Below are positions 9,354 to 15,239 of a stretch of DNA of 22,659 bases, piece after piece. A program made the translations under genes and the position numbers. Where the stretch lies: IMG/VR virus record IMGVR_UViG_3300020580_000577, positions 1-22,659 of that record. One strand, written 5' to 3'. The notes beneath the pieces were generated by a model. It ran no database searches. It saw nothing but the letters and a program-made list of their open reading frames with translations, and had not been told where the DNA came from. The number at the start of each line of letters is the position of its first letter. The first letter of the stretch is position 1. The DNA is from a virus.

Positions 9354-9361
9354 GTCGTCCT

Positions 9362-9401
9362 AAAGAAAAGGGGAGCGTGCCCTTGCAGGCTCACCGCTCC
9401 C
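9362..9401 (-). terminator. Intrinsic terminator before the connector gene
   Basis: On the minus strand GGGAGCG (9395-9401) pairs with CGCTCCC (9371-9377). The 17-nt loop holds an inner GCC/GGC pair. The stem is followed, after one extra C, by TTTTCTTT (9362-9369). It follows the small virion protein gene and ends 8 nt before the connector ATG, so it should lower read-through into the tail genes. Confidence 0.75.
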
Positions 9402-9423
9402 TTCGATCTCCCTGCCAAGTTCC

Positions 9424-9816
9424 TTACTGCTTGAAGAAGTCAAACTTGCCGAATACGGCGCGGAACTGAATCGTGTCGTTCAGCACGGCGGTCGGAATGG
9501 TTCCGCCTCCGGCGAGTTCAATGTTGTTGGTGCCAAAAATCTTGAGCGTCTGTAGAGACTGGTTGTAGGTGTATTGATAACCGCTTCCAACCGCTGACCA
9601 GACCTGAACTTCAAACGGAGCTGCCAGAGTCTTGACAGGCTCAATCGCCCACGAGATGGGAAGACCCCCGGTCTGATATTCGTCCTGGGAAGCCGGGGAG
9701 CCGCTAACCTGCGATGAGACCGCGAAATTTCCGCGCAGAGTCTGAGTCTTTTGACAGAACTCCGAGCCCTCTTGAAACCCAAAGAGATTGATTTGAACTG
9801 CTGCTGTTTGTGCCAT
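9424..9816 (-). CDS. Small beta-rich virion protein (130 aa), possible capsid decoration or head protein
   Basis: The frame opens at 9837, but the strong Shine-Dalgarno GAGGAGG (9825-9831) sits inside that extension and 8 nt before the ATG at 9816, so the protein starts MAQTAAVQINLFGFQEG. It has 130 residues, beta-rich and without charged helices: LRGNFAVSSQ, LPISWAIEPVKTLAAPFEVQVW, YQYTYNQSLQTLKIF and DTIQFRAVFGKFDFF. Phage structural proteins with a 'YxYxYN..LQIF...DTIxFRAxF' pattern are familiar to me, but no function is established. The gene has its own candidate promoter and leader (9912-9924), the strongest Shine-Dalgarno in the window and its own terminator, all pointing to abundant expression, as expected for a decoration or other high-copy protein. 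That role is an inference. Confidence 0.75.
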   Translation of the reverse strand: MAQTAAVQINLFGFQEGSEFCQKTQTLRGNFAVSSQVSGSPASQDEYQTGGLPISWAIEPVKTLAAPFEVQVWSAVGSGYQYTYNQSLQTLKIFGTNNIELAGGGTIPTAVLNDTIQFRAVFGKFDFFKQ

Positions 9817-9824
9817 ATTTTTGT

Positions 9825-9831
9825 CCTCCTC
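9825..9831 (-). promoter_or_regulatory. Strong Shine-Dalgarno deciding the start at 9816
   Basis: Minus-strand GAGGAGG with 8-nt A-rich spacing to the ATG at 9816. The upstream in-frame ATG at 9837 has no comparable signal and would make this site coding. Confidence 0.8.
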
Positions 9832-9851
9832 GGACATTGCACCCAGGACGT

Positions 9852-9863
9852 AGCCTTGCGGCT
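9852..9863 (-). ncRNA. GNRA tetraloop hairpin in the leader of the small virion gene
   Basis: On the minus strand AGCC-GCAA-GGCT forms a 4-bp hairpin with a GCAA tetraloop, about 20 nt upstream of the Shine-Dalgarno. A second hairpin, TGGCG-ACCTA-CGCCA, lies at 9887-9901. Both are within the 96-nt leader inferred to start near 9912. Confidence 0.4.
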
Positions 9864-9911
9864 TATCTGCACTTCTCCTGAGGCTTTGGCGTAGGTCGCC
9901 ACCCTGCGTTG

Positions 9912-9932
9912 CTATAAATGGAGGAGGAAGTT
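9912..9932 (-). promoter_or_regulatory. Candidate phage late promoter (copy 1)
   Basis: The minus strand reads AACT, 4 nt, then CCTCCATTTATAG (9912-9924). The same 13-base box recurs at 13637-13649 upstream of the capsid gene. TATAG at the 3' end resembles the initiation part of T7-type promoters, with the start G near 9912. It lies 96 nt before the start of the small virion protein gene, in the second-longest gap of the window. Confidence 0.45.
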
Positions 9933-9953
9933 ACGAAATGCGGAGACACAAAA

Positions 9954-10011
9954 GGCCTCAGTTAGCCCAACTCTGCCGTAAGGGGCAGGACCGTCTATGG
10001 GCACCGAGGCC
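9954..10011 (-). ncRNA. Extended hairpin with U-tract, possible terminator
   Basis: Three nested stems are seen: GGCCTC/GAGGCC (9954-9959 with 10006-10011), GCCCA/TGGGC (9965-9969 with 9998-10002) and CTGCC/GGCAG (9973-9977 with 9984-9988) around a 6-nt loop. On the minus strand the last arm is followed by TTTTGTG. This may end the transcript of the 260-residue gene or be part of the adjacent structured RNA. The internal loops make it weaker than the two other terminators. Confidence 0.45.
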
Positions 10012-10055
10012 GATTGCTCGCATCCATTAAGGAATTGTGAAAAACATCGCCGGGA

Positions 10056-10132
10056 GGTTAAGAAACGAACGGGGCCAGGATTGACGCCCGAAGGCGTTGG
10101 ACCTCTTGGGTCCAACCCCGTTGTTCTTAACC
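10056..10132 (-). ncRNA. Predicted 77-nt branched structured RNA element
   Basis: On the minus strand the outer stem GGTTAAGAA/TTCTTAACC (10124-10132 with 10056-10064, 9 bp) encloses AACGGGG/CCCCGTT (10116-10122 with 10068-10074, 7 bp). Inside lie two hairpins: GTTGGACC-CAAGA-GGTCCAAC (10109-10116 with 10096-10103) and ACGCC-TTCG-GGCGT (10093-10097 with 10084-10088). The second is a canonical cUUCGg tetraloop only when the minus strand is read, which matches the direction of transcription. The hairpins share about two bases, so one is slightly shortened. It begins about 17 nt after the stop of the 260-residue gene and does not fit a tRNA. No named RNA family is recognised. Confidence 0.55.
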
Positions 10133-10148
10133 CTTATCCCAGCGAAGA

Positions 10149-10931
10149 CTAAATTTTTGTGACAGGCTTGACCTGAGCCTGGGCTGCGTTGTTAGTAGCC
10201 TCGGCCTTCCTGCGAGCATCCTTGAGGCGGTTACTGAGACCACCCTTCATGACGCTGTGCCAAGGAGCGTCTACCTCATGACCAGCGGTAATGAAATAGT
10301 CCGCTGCCTCGTGATAAGGCTTTCCGCGTCCTGCTCCGAGCTGCTTTTGCCCTTCCGGGCCGCTGGCATAGAGTTCGTTGGCTTCCATGATGAGGCGGTT
10401 GTAATTCAATTCCAGACGATCAATCGCAGCCTCGACAGCATCAAGGTCAGGCTCCGAGTCCGGCGTTGCGAGGCGGACCCAGAAGATGCCCTTCTCGTAG
10501 TAGTTGTTGCCGATGTTAATTTCTGTGGCCGGGTTGGCGGCCTTGTAAGTCTTCCAGCTACCATTCGGGTCGTTGGAGTTGACGATGTCCTGAGCAAGGA
10601 ACTCTCCCTTTTGCGGGACGGTGAGGATTTCATCGTTGCCCACGATGGGCCTGTGGATGAGTTCGATGTCGGCAAGAACGAAAGGCTTCCCATAAAGCGC
10701 ATCTTCTTTACGAGCTTCAATACGGACTGTTCCATTGATCGCCCAAGGACGCTCTACCACGAGTTCGCGACGTGAGACGTTGAAAATACCCACGTAAAAT
10801 TCTGGCTTGCGATCCTTGTAAGGATTGCCCGTCATGATCAATTGCGACTCGCGATTCTTATCATTAGCGATAGACCGAATTACGGTCTGCGCTGCGGCTG
10901 AGTCTCTAAGCTGTGCTGTTGGTACTGGCAT
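10149..10931 (-). CDS. Unrecognised conserved-looking protein of the head gene cluster (260 aa)
   Basis: ATG at 10931 has ACACAGGAG ending about 9 nt upstream, with a second ACAGGAT just before it. The protein begins MPVPTAQLRDSAAAQTVIRS. Residues 30-100 appear beta-rich (PEFYVGIFNVSRRELVVERPW, NGTVRIEARKED). The middle holds INIGNNYYEKGIFWVRLATP. A long helix at 160-190 (LDAVEAAIDRLELNYNRLIMEANELY) precedes a basic C-terminus ending AQVKPVTKI. There is no signal peptide or membrane segment. It lies with the preceding 109- and 219-residue genes between capsid and connector, so a role in head completion or assembly is plausible, but nothing in the sequence fixes a function. Confidence 0.7.
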   Translation of the reverse strand: MPVPTAQLRDSAAAQTVIRSIANDKNRESQLIMTGNPYKDRKPEFYVGIFNVSRRELVVERPWAINGTVRIEARKEDALYGKPFVLADIELIHRPIVGNDEILTVPQKGEFLAQDIVNSNDPNGSWKTYKAANPATEINIGNNYYEKGIFWVRLATPDSEPDLDAVEAAIDRLELNYNRLIMEANELYASGPEGQKQLGAGRGKPYHEAADYFITAGHEVDAPWHSVMKGGLSNRLKDARRKAEATNNAAQAQVKPVTKI

Positions 10932-10940
10932 GTTGTTACT

Positions 10941-10960
10941 CTCCTGTGTTCTATCCTGTT
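10941..10960 (-). repeat. Paired ACAGGAT/ACACAGGA leader motif
   Basis: The minus strand carries AACAGGAT and, one helical turn later, AACACAGGAG, the latter positioned as the Shine-Dalgarno of the gene starting at 10931. Similar pairs precede the genes starting at 11964, 15160 and 20885. Confidence 0.6.
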
Positions 10961-10971
10961 TTTCCCCAACC

Positions 10972-11631
10972 CTAATTTGTATTGGGTGAAATTGGTCGTT
11001 GCGCGAAGCCCTTTTGGTGTCTGAGCTTGCGCGGGTCTACTCGGTTCCAGACCTGCTGTATCTCGTGCATTTTCTTATCAAGAATGCTGGTCCTACACCC
11101 ACCGCGCCCATAACTCGTCGGGCCGTAGCGTGTGGGTAGAGCTTCCATAAGCCTGTCAGTAATCATCTCCACGTCGGCTCGTTCGTCTAATTCCTTCTGA
11201 CGGTCCTTAGCGGCCTGTCTCTCCGCGTCACTGAGGCGTGCAAAGGCTTGCAGGAAAGGAATAGTGGAGTGGATGAGTTCGTAATCTAGCGGCGCGTTCC
11301 CCAAATTTCGGAGCATCTCGTACTGCCCATACTCTGGATATGGAAACAGAAGTTGTCCATTTGCTGGGTCACGGTTGATGAGCTTGAAAAATTTCGGGCT
11401 GCCCCATTTGTCCGGCGAGACCCAGCGTTGGAGAATCCATGCAGGTAGGCCACCCCCACAGGTTTGGTCCGTGTATCCGCCTTCAGGCTTGGAAACGCGA
11501 ATAGTTTCTGTTTGTCCCCACACGATGCGGTACATGGGATCGCCGAAATCATTCACCCCGAAAATATCTGTCAGAAGTTGCTGGAACTCTGGCGGGCACT
11601 CAAGGCGCTCGAAATGTCCCATCGTCCACAT
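10972..11631 (-). CDS. Unrecognised phage protein (219 aa)
   Basis: ATG at 11631 begins 3 nt after the TAA of the GroES-like gene, with no clear Shine-Dalgarno, so coupling is likely; a second ATG three codons on is equally possible. The N-terminal half is compact and aromatic: FQQLLTDIFGVNDFGDPMYRIVWGQ, then LPAWILQRWVSPDKWGSP and FPYPEYGQYEMLRNLG. The C-terminal half is charged and helical (LSDAERQAAKDRQKELDERADVEM), ending in a basic tail. The motif 'MYRxVWGQ...WxLxRW..P.KWG' seems familiar from environmental phage proteins of unknown function. Location between the chaperonin-like and connector genes implies a structural or assembly role. Confidence 0.7.
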   Translation of the reverse strand: MWTMGHFERLECPPEFQQLLTDIFGVNDFGDPMYRIVWGQTETIRVSKPEGGYTDQTCGGGLPAWILQRWVSPDKWGSPKFFKLINRDPANGQLLFPYPEYGQYEMLRNLGNAPLDYELIHSTIPFLQAFARLSDAERQAAKDRQKELDERADVEMITDRLMEALPTRYGPTSYGRGGCRTSILDKKMHEIQQVWNRVDPRKLRHQKGFAQRPISPNTN

Positions 11632-11634
11632 GAG

Positions 11635-11964
11635 TTAGACAGGGAGCCGCATGTAAATTTGTTTGCGGTTGAGGATCAGGTGTTCAATGCGGTCCAGCGT
11701 CACGTCATTGGCGGCGTGTTCGCTGAATAGAACCGTGTCGCCCAGCTTGAGCCACGTTTCCTCAGCGGCGACCGCGATCACCTTGCCCTTGTTGGAGAGA
11801 GTGCCCACCATATCGTGGGCGTTCTTCTCAATCTCCGACGCGGAATCCACGTCCAAGCGTTTGACGAGAACCATTTCAGGTGCCATTTCGTATTGCGGAG
11901 TTGGTGCTGGCGCTACTGCGGCGGCTGACTCGACGAGTTCCGCCAAAGAAGATTTCTTAGACAT
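11635..11964 (-). CDS. GroES-like co-chaperonin family protein
   Basis: This 109-residue protein matches the Cpn10/GroES layout after a roughly 25-residue Ala/Pro-rich leader: MVLVKRL (first core strand), a 23-residue loop where GroES has its mobile loop, NKGKVIAVAAE (compare RGEVLAVGN), LKLGDTVLFSEHAAND (compare VKVGDIVIFNDGYG) and the closing strand LILNRKQIYMRL. The loop (DVDSASEIEKNAHDMVGTLS) lacks a perfect Ile-Val-Leu contact triplet; MVGTL or EIE could replace it. The Gly after IAV is Ala. T4 gp31 is the precedent for a phage GroES replacement used in capsid folding. The gene lies directly after the capsid gene and its terminator. Upstream, ACACAGGAT abuts the ATG itself, too close to act; GAAGG 10 nt upstream may serve. 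Fold fairly likely, GroEL partnership inferred. Confidence 0.65.
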   Translation of the reverse strand: MSKKSSLAELVESAAAVAPAPTPQYEMAPEMVLVKRLDVDSASEIEKNAHDMVGTLSNKGKVIAVAAEETWLKLGDTVLFSEHAANDVTLDRIEHLILNRKQIYMRLPV

Positions 11965-11988
11965 ATCCTGTGTACCTTCAATCCTGTT
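11965..11988 (-). repeat. Paired ACAGGAT/ACACAGGAT leader motif
   Basis: Minus-strand AACAGGAT (11981-11988) and ACACAGGAT (11965-11973) precede the GroES-like gene. The second touches the ATG directly, so it cannot be an ordinary Shine-Dalgarno, which hints that the motif has another role or that initiation here is weak. Confidence 0.5.
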
Positions 11989-12012
11989 GAAGTGACTACA
12001 TACTGGGTTCCG

Positions 12013-12045
12013 AAAACGAAAAAGACCGGGAGGTTAGTCCCGGTC
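12013..12045 (-). terminator. Strong intrinsic terminator after the capsid gene
   Basis: On the minus strand GACCGGGA (12038-12045) pairs perfectly with TCCCGGTC (12024-12031) around a 6-nt loop, followed at once by TTTTT and, after CG, TTTT (12013-12023). It lies 26 nt beyond the capsid stop codon and 49 nt or more before the GroES-like start. The placement matches the T-phi terminator after T7 gene 10. Confidence 0.9.
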
Positions 12046-12070
12046 CTTAGCAAGTCAGCGTTGTCGCTGG

Positions 12071-13402
12071 TTAGATTGTTGGCTCTGCGGCGTTCTGAAC
12101 GATGACGCCAGCCTTCATGTTGGAGTTGAAGAAGTTCAACATGGCGTTGTAATAGAAGATGTTGGATGCCAGGTAGCCTGCGCCATTCGGGTCGGGGACA
12201 GGCATCGTGGTGACGCCGTTACCGAACGAATAGAGAGAAGGCTCAACTGTCTCGACGATGCCCCAGTTACCCAGGCACAGACCGTCGATACGGCCCGGTG
12301 TTGCGTTGTAGGCTTCGACGTATTCACGATCGCCGAAGCGCGTGATCATCTCACCCTTTACAACGTCACCAGCCTTGTTTCCACCTTCATAGATGTTGTT
12401 CTGTTGCAGGATGCCCTGGTACAGATTCGTTACAGCAAGACGCTGTCCCGGACCACCGTACCAAACGAGTTCCTTGGCACACTCTGTGTCAGGTCCCAGA
12501 CCACGCTTTACGAGAATCTCGGCGCGATACGGGACTGCTGGGTTCACGGCCTTACCACCGAGGTCGATCAACGGAGTTGAAAGACGCGATGGGTAGTTAG
12601 CGCGGAGCAAGTTGAGCACCGAGCCAGAGTTGCCGTTGACCTGATAGGTCTTGATACCAGCGACGGACCCGCCGACAGCACCCGAGCAGCCAGCGACCAT
12701 GATTGAGTCGCCAGCGGCTACCGCTCCACCCGTTGAAGGTAGAACCGTGCTGAAATAGACGGTGTTGGATGCGCCGTCAACATAGGACACAGTTGCAGTA
12801 CCGCGAGTTGCTCCACCTTCTGAGGGGAAGAACTGGACGACCTGTTGGTCCTGGAATTGGTTTGCGTTGTTGAGGCCCGCGATGGATGCCGTAGTTGCGG
12901 CAGTAGCTCCACCAGAAGCTACGATCACAGCGCCTGTCGGGATCGTGTCAAGAGCACCAGAGCTATCGCCCTGAGCTAGAGCCTCGATACCGTTCAAGAA
13001 GCTCGTGAGCGAGTTCTTGAGTTCTTGGGCGCGAACGCTGATCATGCCGCGCTTCGGACCCGCCGTAGCAATTTCTGTCAGATAGGTGATTTCACAACCG
13101 TTGGTCAGGAAGACCGGGGAGATATCTCCCGAGATCCACTGAGACGTGGTACCGCGACCCAGAGAGCCGCCATCGGCGTTGCCCTGAGTAATTGCGGAAC
13201 CGCTCTGCACACGCATCGGGACGCGGAAGGCCGGACGAGTTACGCCGCCAGCTGCGGTGATGTTTGCAGAGGGATAAGTCTTTGCTGCCTTTTTGATGCG
13301 GGTGTAAAGAGTGTCTGCCTTGAAGACAAGGTCAGGAATCATTTTTGCCCAATTTTCGAGTTCGATACCCTGTACTGCTGCTTCGCCTTGAGGACCTGCC
13401 AT
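12071..13402 (-). CDS. Major capsid protein
   Basis: This 443-residue protein follows the scaffold gene and forms the capsid shell. The N-terminal arm (1-45) is helical, with IELENWAKMIPDLVFKADTL and a basic KKAAKTYPS segment. Residues 55-135 hold beta strands and the long spine-like helix (GMISVRAQELKNSLTSFLNGIE, 119-140). Residues about 155-240 form a beta-rich insertion (NQFQDQQVVQFF, TATVSYVDGASNTVYFS, AAGDSIMVAG). Then GIKTYQVNGNSGSVLNLLRANYPSRL and WYGGPGQRLAVTNLYQGI precede the C-terminal beta domain. The order is compatible with an HK97-type fold. ATG at 13402 has TAGGT 8 nt upstream. A 235-nt leader runs back to the candidate promoter box, and a strong terminator follows, so this is probably the most expressed gene here. 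Confidence 0.88.
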   Translation of the reverse strand: MAGPQGEAAVQGIELENWAKMIPDLVFKADTLYTRIKKAAKTYPSANITAAGGVTRPAFRVPMRVQSGSAITQGNADGGSLGRGTTSQWISGDISPVFLTNGCEITYLTEIATAGPKRGMISVRAQELKNSLTSFLNGIEALAQGDSSGALDTIPTGAVIVASGGATAATTASIAGLNNANQFQDQQVVQFFPSEGGATRGTATVSYVDGASNTVYFSTVLPSTGGAVAAGDSIMVAGCSGAVGGSVAGIKTYQVNGNSGSVLNLLRANYPSRLSTPLIDLGGKAVNPAVPYRAEILVKRGLGPDTECAKELVWYGGPGQRLAVTNLYQGILQQNNIYEGGNKAGDVVKGEMITRFGDREYVEAYNATPGRIDGLCLGNWGIVETVEPSLYSFGNGVTTMPVPDPNGAGYLASNIFYYNAMLNFFNSNMKAGVIVQNAAEPTI

Positions 13403-13603
13403 TGGAATTACCTACGATTTGTTTTGGCTCTTCCGGTCTCCTCATCCTGGTGAGTTGAACGAAGGCGGCGTCGAGTTCCAACCCGGCGCTTTTACTGAGG
13501 GCAACGCCTATCTCTAGGTCGCTGTTTGTATCTCCTTGGCTTTTTATCGGCTTTGTTTATCCAGGTTCCGAGCTGGTTCGCCGAAGGAGATGGAATCTTT
13601 TGG

Positions 13604-13635
13604 TGCAGGCCCACAATGTTAGTCACAGGCCTGCA
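13604..13635 (-). ncRNA. 8-bp hairpin at the inferred 5' end of the capsid transcript
   Basis: TGCAGGCC (13604-13611) is perfectly complementary to GGCCTGCA (13628-13635), with a 16-nt loop. On the minus strand it starts within two bases of the TATAG box, so it would cap the transcript's 5' end, comparable to the 5' stem-loop of T7 phi10 mRNA. Confidence 0.55.
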
Positions 13636-13636
13636 T

Positions 13637-13658
13637 CTATAAATGGAGGGCGATAGTT
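13637..13658 (-). promoter_or_regulatory. Candidate phage late promoter (copy 2)
   Basis: The minus strand reads AACT, 5 nt, then CCTCCATTTATAG (13637-13649), identical over 13 bases to the copy at 9912-9924. The TATAG end fits initiation by a T7-type single-subunit RNA polymerase. It lies 235 nt upstream of the capsid ATG. No RNA polymerase gene is in the window. Confidence 0.5.
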
Positions 13659-13700
13659 CAGATTTTTCTTGCGCGGAAATTAGCGAGACCGAAAATTGGC

Positions 13701-13730
13701 GCTCCCCACCCGCTTGCGCGAATGAGGAGC
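13701..13730 (-). ncRNA. Hairpin with GCAA tetraloop downstream of the scaffold gene
   Basis: Outer GCTCC/GGAGC (13701-13705 with 13726-13730) encloses, on the minus strand, CGC-GCAA-GCG (13711-13720), extendable by U-G pairs. The GNRA loop exists only on the transcribed strand. No U-tract follows, so it is not a standard terminator; it could protect or process the mRNA between scaffold and capsid genes. Confidence 0.35.
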
Positions 13731-13780
13731 AGATGGGCAGTTTAATGTCATGCCCAGGACTCAGTAACTTGAGTGCGGAA

Positions 13781-15160
13781 TTAGTTTTGTTTGGACCAGT
13801 CCCACTTGACGCGGCGCTTTGAACCCTTGAGAACGGCCTCCCCGGCCATATACATCATTTCCGTAGTGGGGCCTCCGTCCTTCTCCCAAAATATATCGTC
13901 GTATTTTGGCTTGGCTGTTAGGTTCACAGTTCCTGTATTGGTGGCTCCTGGTGCTGGCTTGGTAGAGTTGGGGATATTTCCGAACCCACGGCGATTCCAA
14001 ATCTTCTTTGCGGATTCCTGGACAATCTTTGAGACATTCTGCTGGACGAAGTTAGCGATCTTCTGCTGATTTCCCTCGTTCACTAGGGTGCGCAGTTGTG
14101 TCTGATACTTCTTGTTGGACTCAAGCTGCCGCGTGATGAAACTAAACACGCCTTCGTGCAGGTCGGCCTTCTGCTCCTTGGTGATCTTGGGAAACTGCTT
14201 GTAGTAAGTGCTCAGCGATTTGTCTACCAGGCCATCCATAGCGGTGACGACCTTGGTCTGCATCTCTGTGTAGAAGGCATCGCGTTCTTTCTTGGTGATT
14301 TGCTGTTCCTTCTGTTGAAGAGCCTTCTCACGGTCACTCAGAGGACGCTCAGCGCCCTTCTCGGCAATCTGTTTCAAATTCTCCGTAGCTCCATAGACCT
14401 TTTGTAGTGCCTTGAATGCCTGGGTCAATTCTGCGACGCCCTGCGTGTTGCCGGACTGCTTGAATGACTGGAGGACCTCGTAAAGCACGTTGCCAGCTTC
14501 CATCACACCAGCGGTGATGCCGGACGTTTCCAGCGTGTTCACAAAAATTGGTGCGAGTGCGGCGTTGTACGCCTCGGGCATATTAGAGAGTTCCGCAAGA
14601 TAAGGAATTGCGCCTCCCCCGAATCCCTCCGGGTCGTCCTTCGCCAACTGCGCATAGAATTTGGGGTCGGCCTTGGAGAAGGACTCCATCTCGCTGGCGA
14701 ATTGCTGTGCACGACCGGAAATTTCCTCAATACCCTCGGCTCCGCCGTAGGTGTCAAAGAGTTCTTTCGCGGCTACCGCGTCGGCTGAGGTTGGGAATGC
14801 TTGCTGATATTTTTGATAATCGAAGTGCTGCTTGCGGAAGACATCTGCGGCCTTGGGGTCGGCTGCTTTGAGCTTGTCATAGACAGACTTGAAATTTGTC
14901 TTGGTATCAGTCGGCGCTGCCTTAGGAATTGGGTTTCCGTCGGCGTCTAACTTTTGCTCGCCAGTGGCTTCATCAATTTCAAACTCTTGAGCGTCCGCTC
15001 CGCCAGTGGATTCTTCTCCACCAACTACGGGGTCGGCCTCTCCACCAGAGCCGCCATCATCTCCGCCGGAATAGCTTCCACCTGAATCTCCGCCAGAGTC
15101 GCCCGCTCCTACTCCTGGGTCTACTGCCAAAGCTCCGCCAACTGCGTCTTCCATTGACAT
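13781..15160 (-). CDS. Capsid scaffolding (assembly) protein
   Basis: This 459-residue protein directly precedes the capsid gene, the usual scaffold position. Residues 1-60 are acidic and Gly/Ser/Asp-rich (GDSGGDSGGSYSGGDDGG), probably disordered. Residues 85-380 are strongly helical: a region with YQKYQQAFPTS, then the coiled coil REKALQQKEQQITKKERDAFYTEMQ, and later FITRQLESNKKYQTQLRTL. The C-terminus is basic and aromatic (KGSKRRVKWDWSKQN), consistent with the capsid-binding tail of scaffolds such as P22 gp8. The N-terminal acidic tract resembles that of T7-like gp9. ATG at 15160 has ACACAGGAGA 7-8 nt upstream, the last of several ACAGG repeats. The scaffold would be lost from mature particles. 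No protease motif is seen. Confidence 0.8.
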   Translation of the reverse strand: MSMEDAVGGALAVDPGVGAGDSGGDSGGSYSGGDDGGSGGEADPVVGGEESTGGADAQEFEIDEATGEQKLDADGNPIPKAAPTDTKTNFKSVYDKLKAADPKAADVFRKQHFDYQKYQQAFPTSADAVAAKELFDTYGGAEGIEEISGRAQQFASEMESFSKADPKFYAQLAKDDPEGFGGGAIPYLAELSNMPEAYNAALAPIFVNTLETSGITAGVMEAGNVLYEVLQSFKQSGNTQGVAELTQAFKALQKVYGATENLKQIAEKGAERPLSDREKALQQKEQQITKKERDAFYTEMQTKVVTAMDGLVDKSLSTYYKQFPKITKEQKADLHEGVFSFITRQLESNKKYQTQLRTLVNEGNQQKIANFVQQNVSKIVQESAKKIWNRRGFGNIPNSTKPAPGATNTGTVNLTAKPKYDDIFWEKDGGPTTEMMYMAGEAVLKGSKRRVKWDWSKQN

Positions 15161-15170
15161 GATTACTGTC

Positions 15171-15229
15171 TCCTGTGTTTATCCTGTGTCGGCGCGATCC
15201 TGGGCGTGCTGACGTCTAACCCTGTGTTT
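15171..15229 (-). repeat. Cluster of ACAGG-type motifs in the portal-scaffold gap
   Basis: The 79-nt gap contains, on the minus strand, AAACACAGGG, CCAGGAT, ACACAGGAT and AAACACAGGAGA; only the last is spaced as a Shine-Dalgarno for the scaffold ATG. This is the densest occurrence of the motif in the window. Confidence 0.6.
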
Positions 15230-15239
15230 CAAAGTAAAT

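Larger units (their letters stand above)
13403..13780 (-). other. 378-nt intergenic leader of the capsid gene
   Basis: No convincing ORF is seen on either strand. Read on the minus strand it holds, in order: small hairpins after the scaffold stop (ACTCA/TGAGT 13759-13774; TGGGCA/TGCCCA 13734-13756), a hairpin topped by a GCAA tetraloop (13701-13730), the candidate promoter (13637-13658), an 8-bp hairpin just after it (13604-13635), then about 200 nt without recognised structure up to the capsid ATG. Confidence 0.6.

Noticed and set aside
9912-10115. 67-codon minus-strand ORF in the structured intergenic region
   Set aside because: It runs through the predicted hairpins and the promoter box, starts within the branched RNA, has no clear ribosome site and an unstructured Pro/Cys-containing translation.
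10056-10132. Possible tRNA or tRNA-like RNA (77 nt with a closed outer stem)
   Set aside because: There is no D-arm, no T-loop consensus and no CCA end; the central hairpin loop lacks U33, and the outer stem is too long and interrupted.
13637-13658. Ordinary sigma-70 promoter at the CCATTTATAG box
   Set aside because: No credible -35 hexamer at proper spacing is seen in either copy, and the shared sequence is centred on the TATAG end; not excluded, but less likely than a phage polymerase site.
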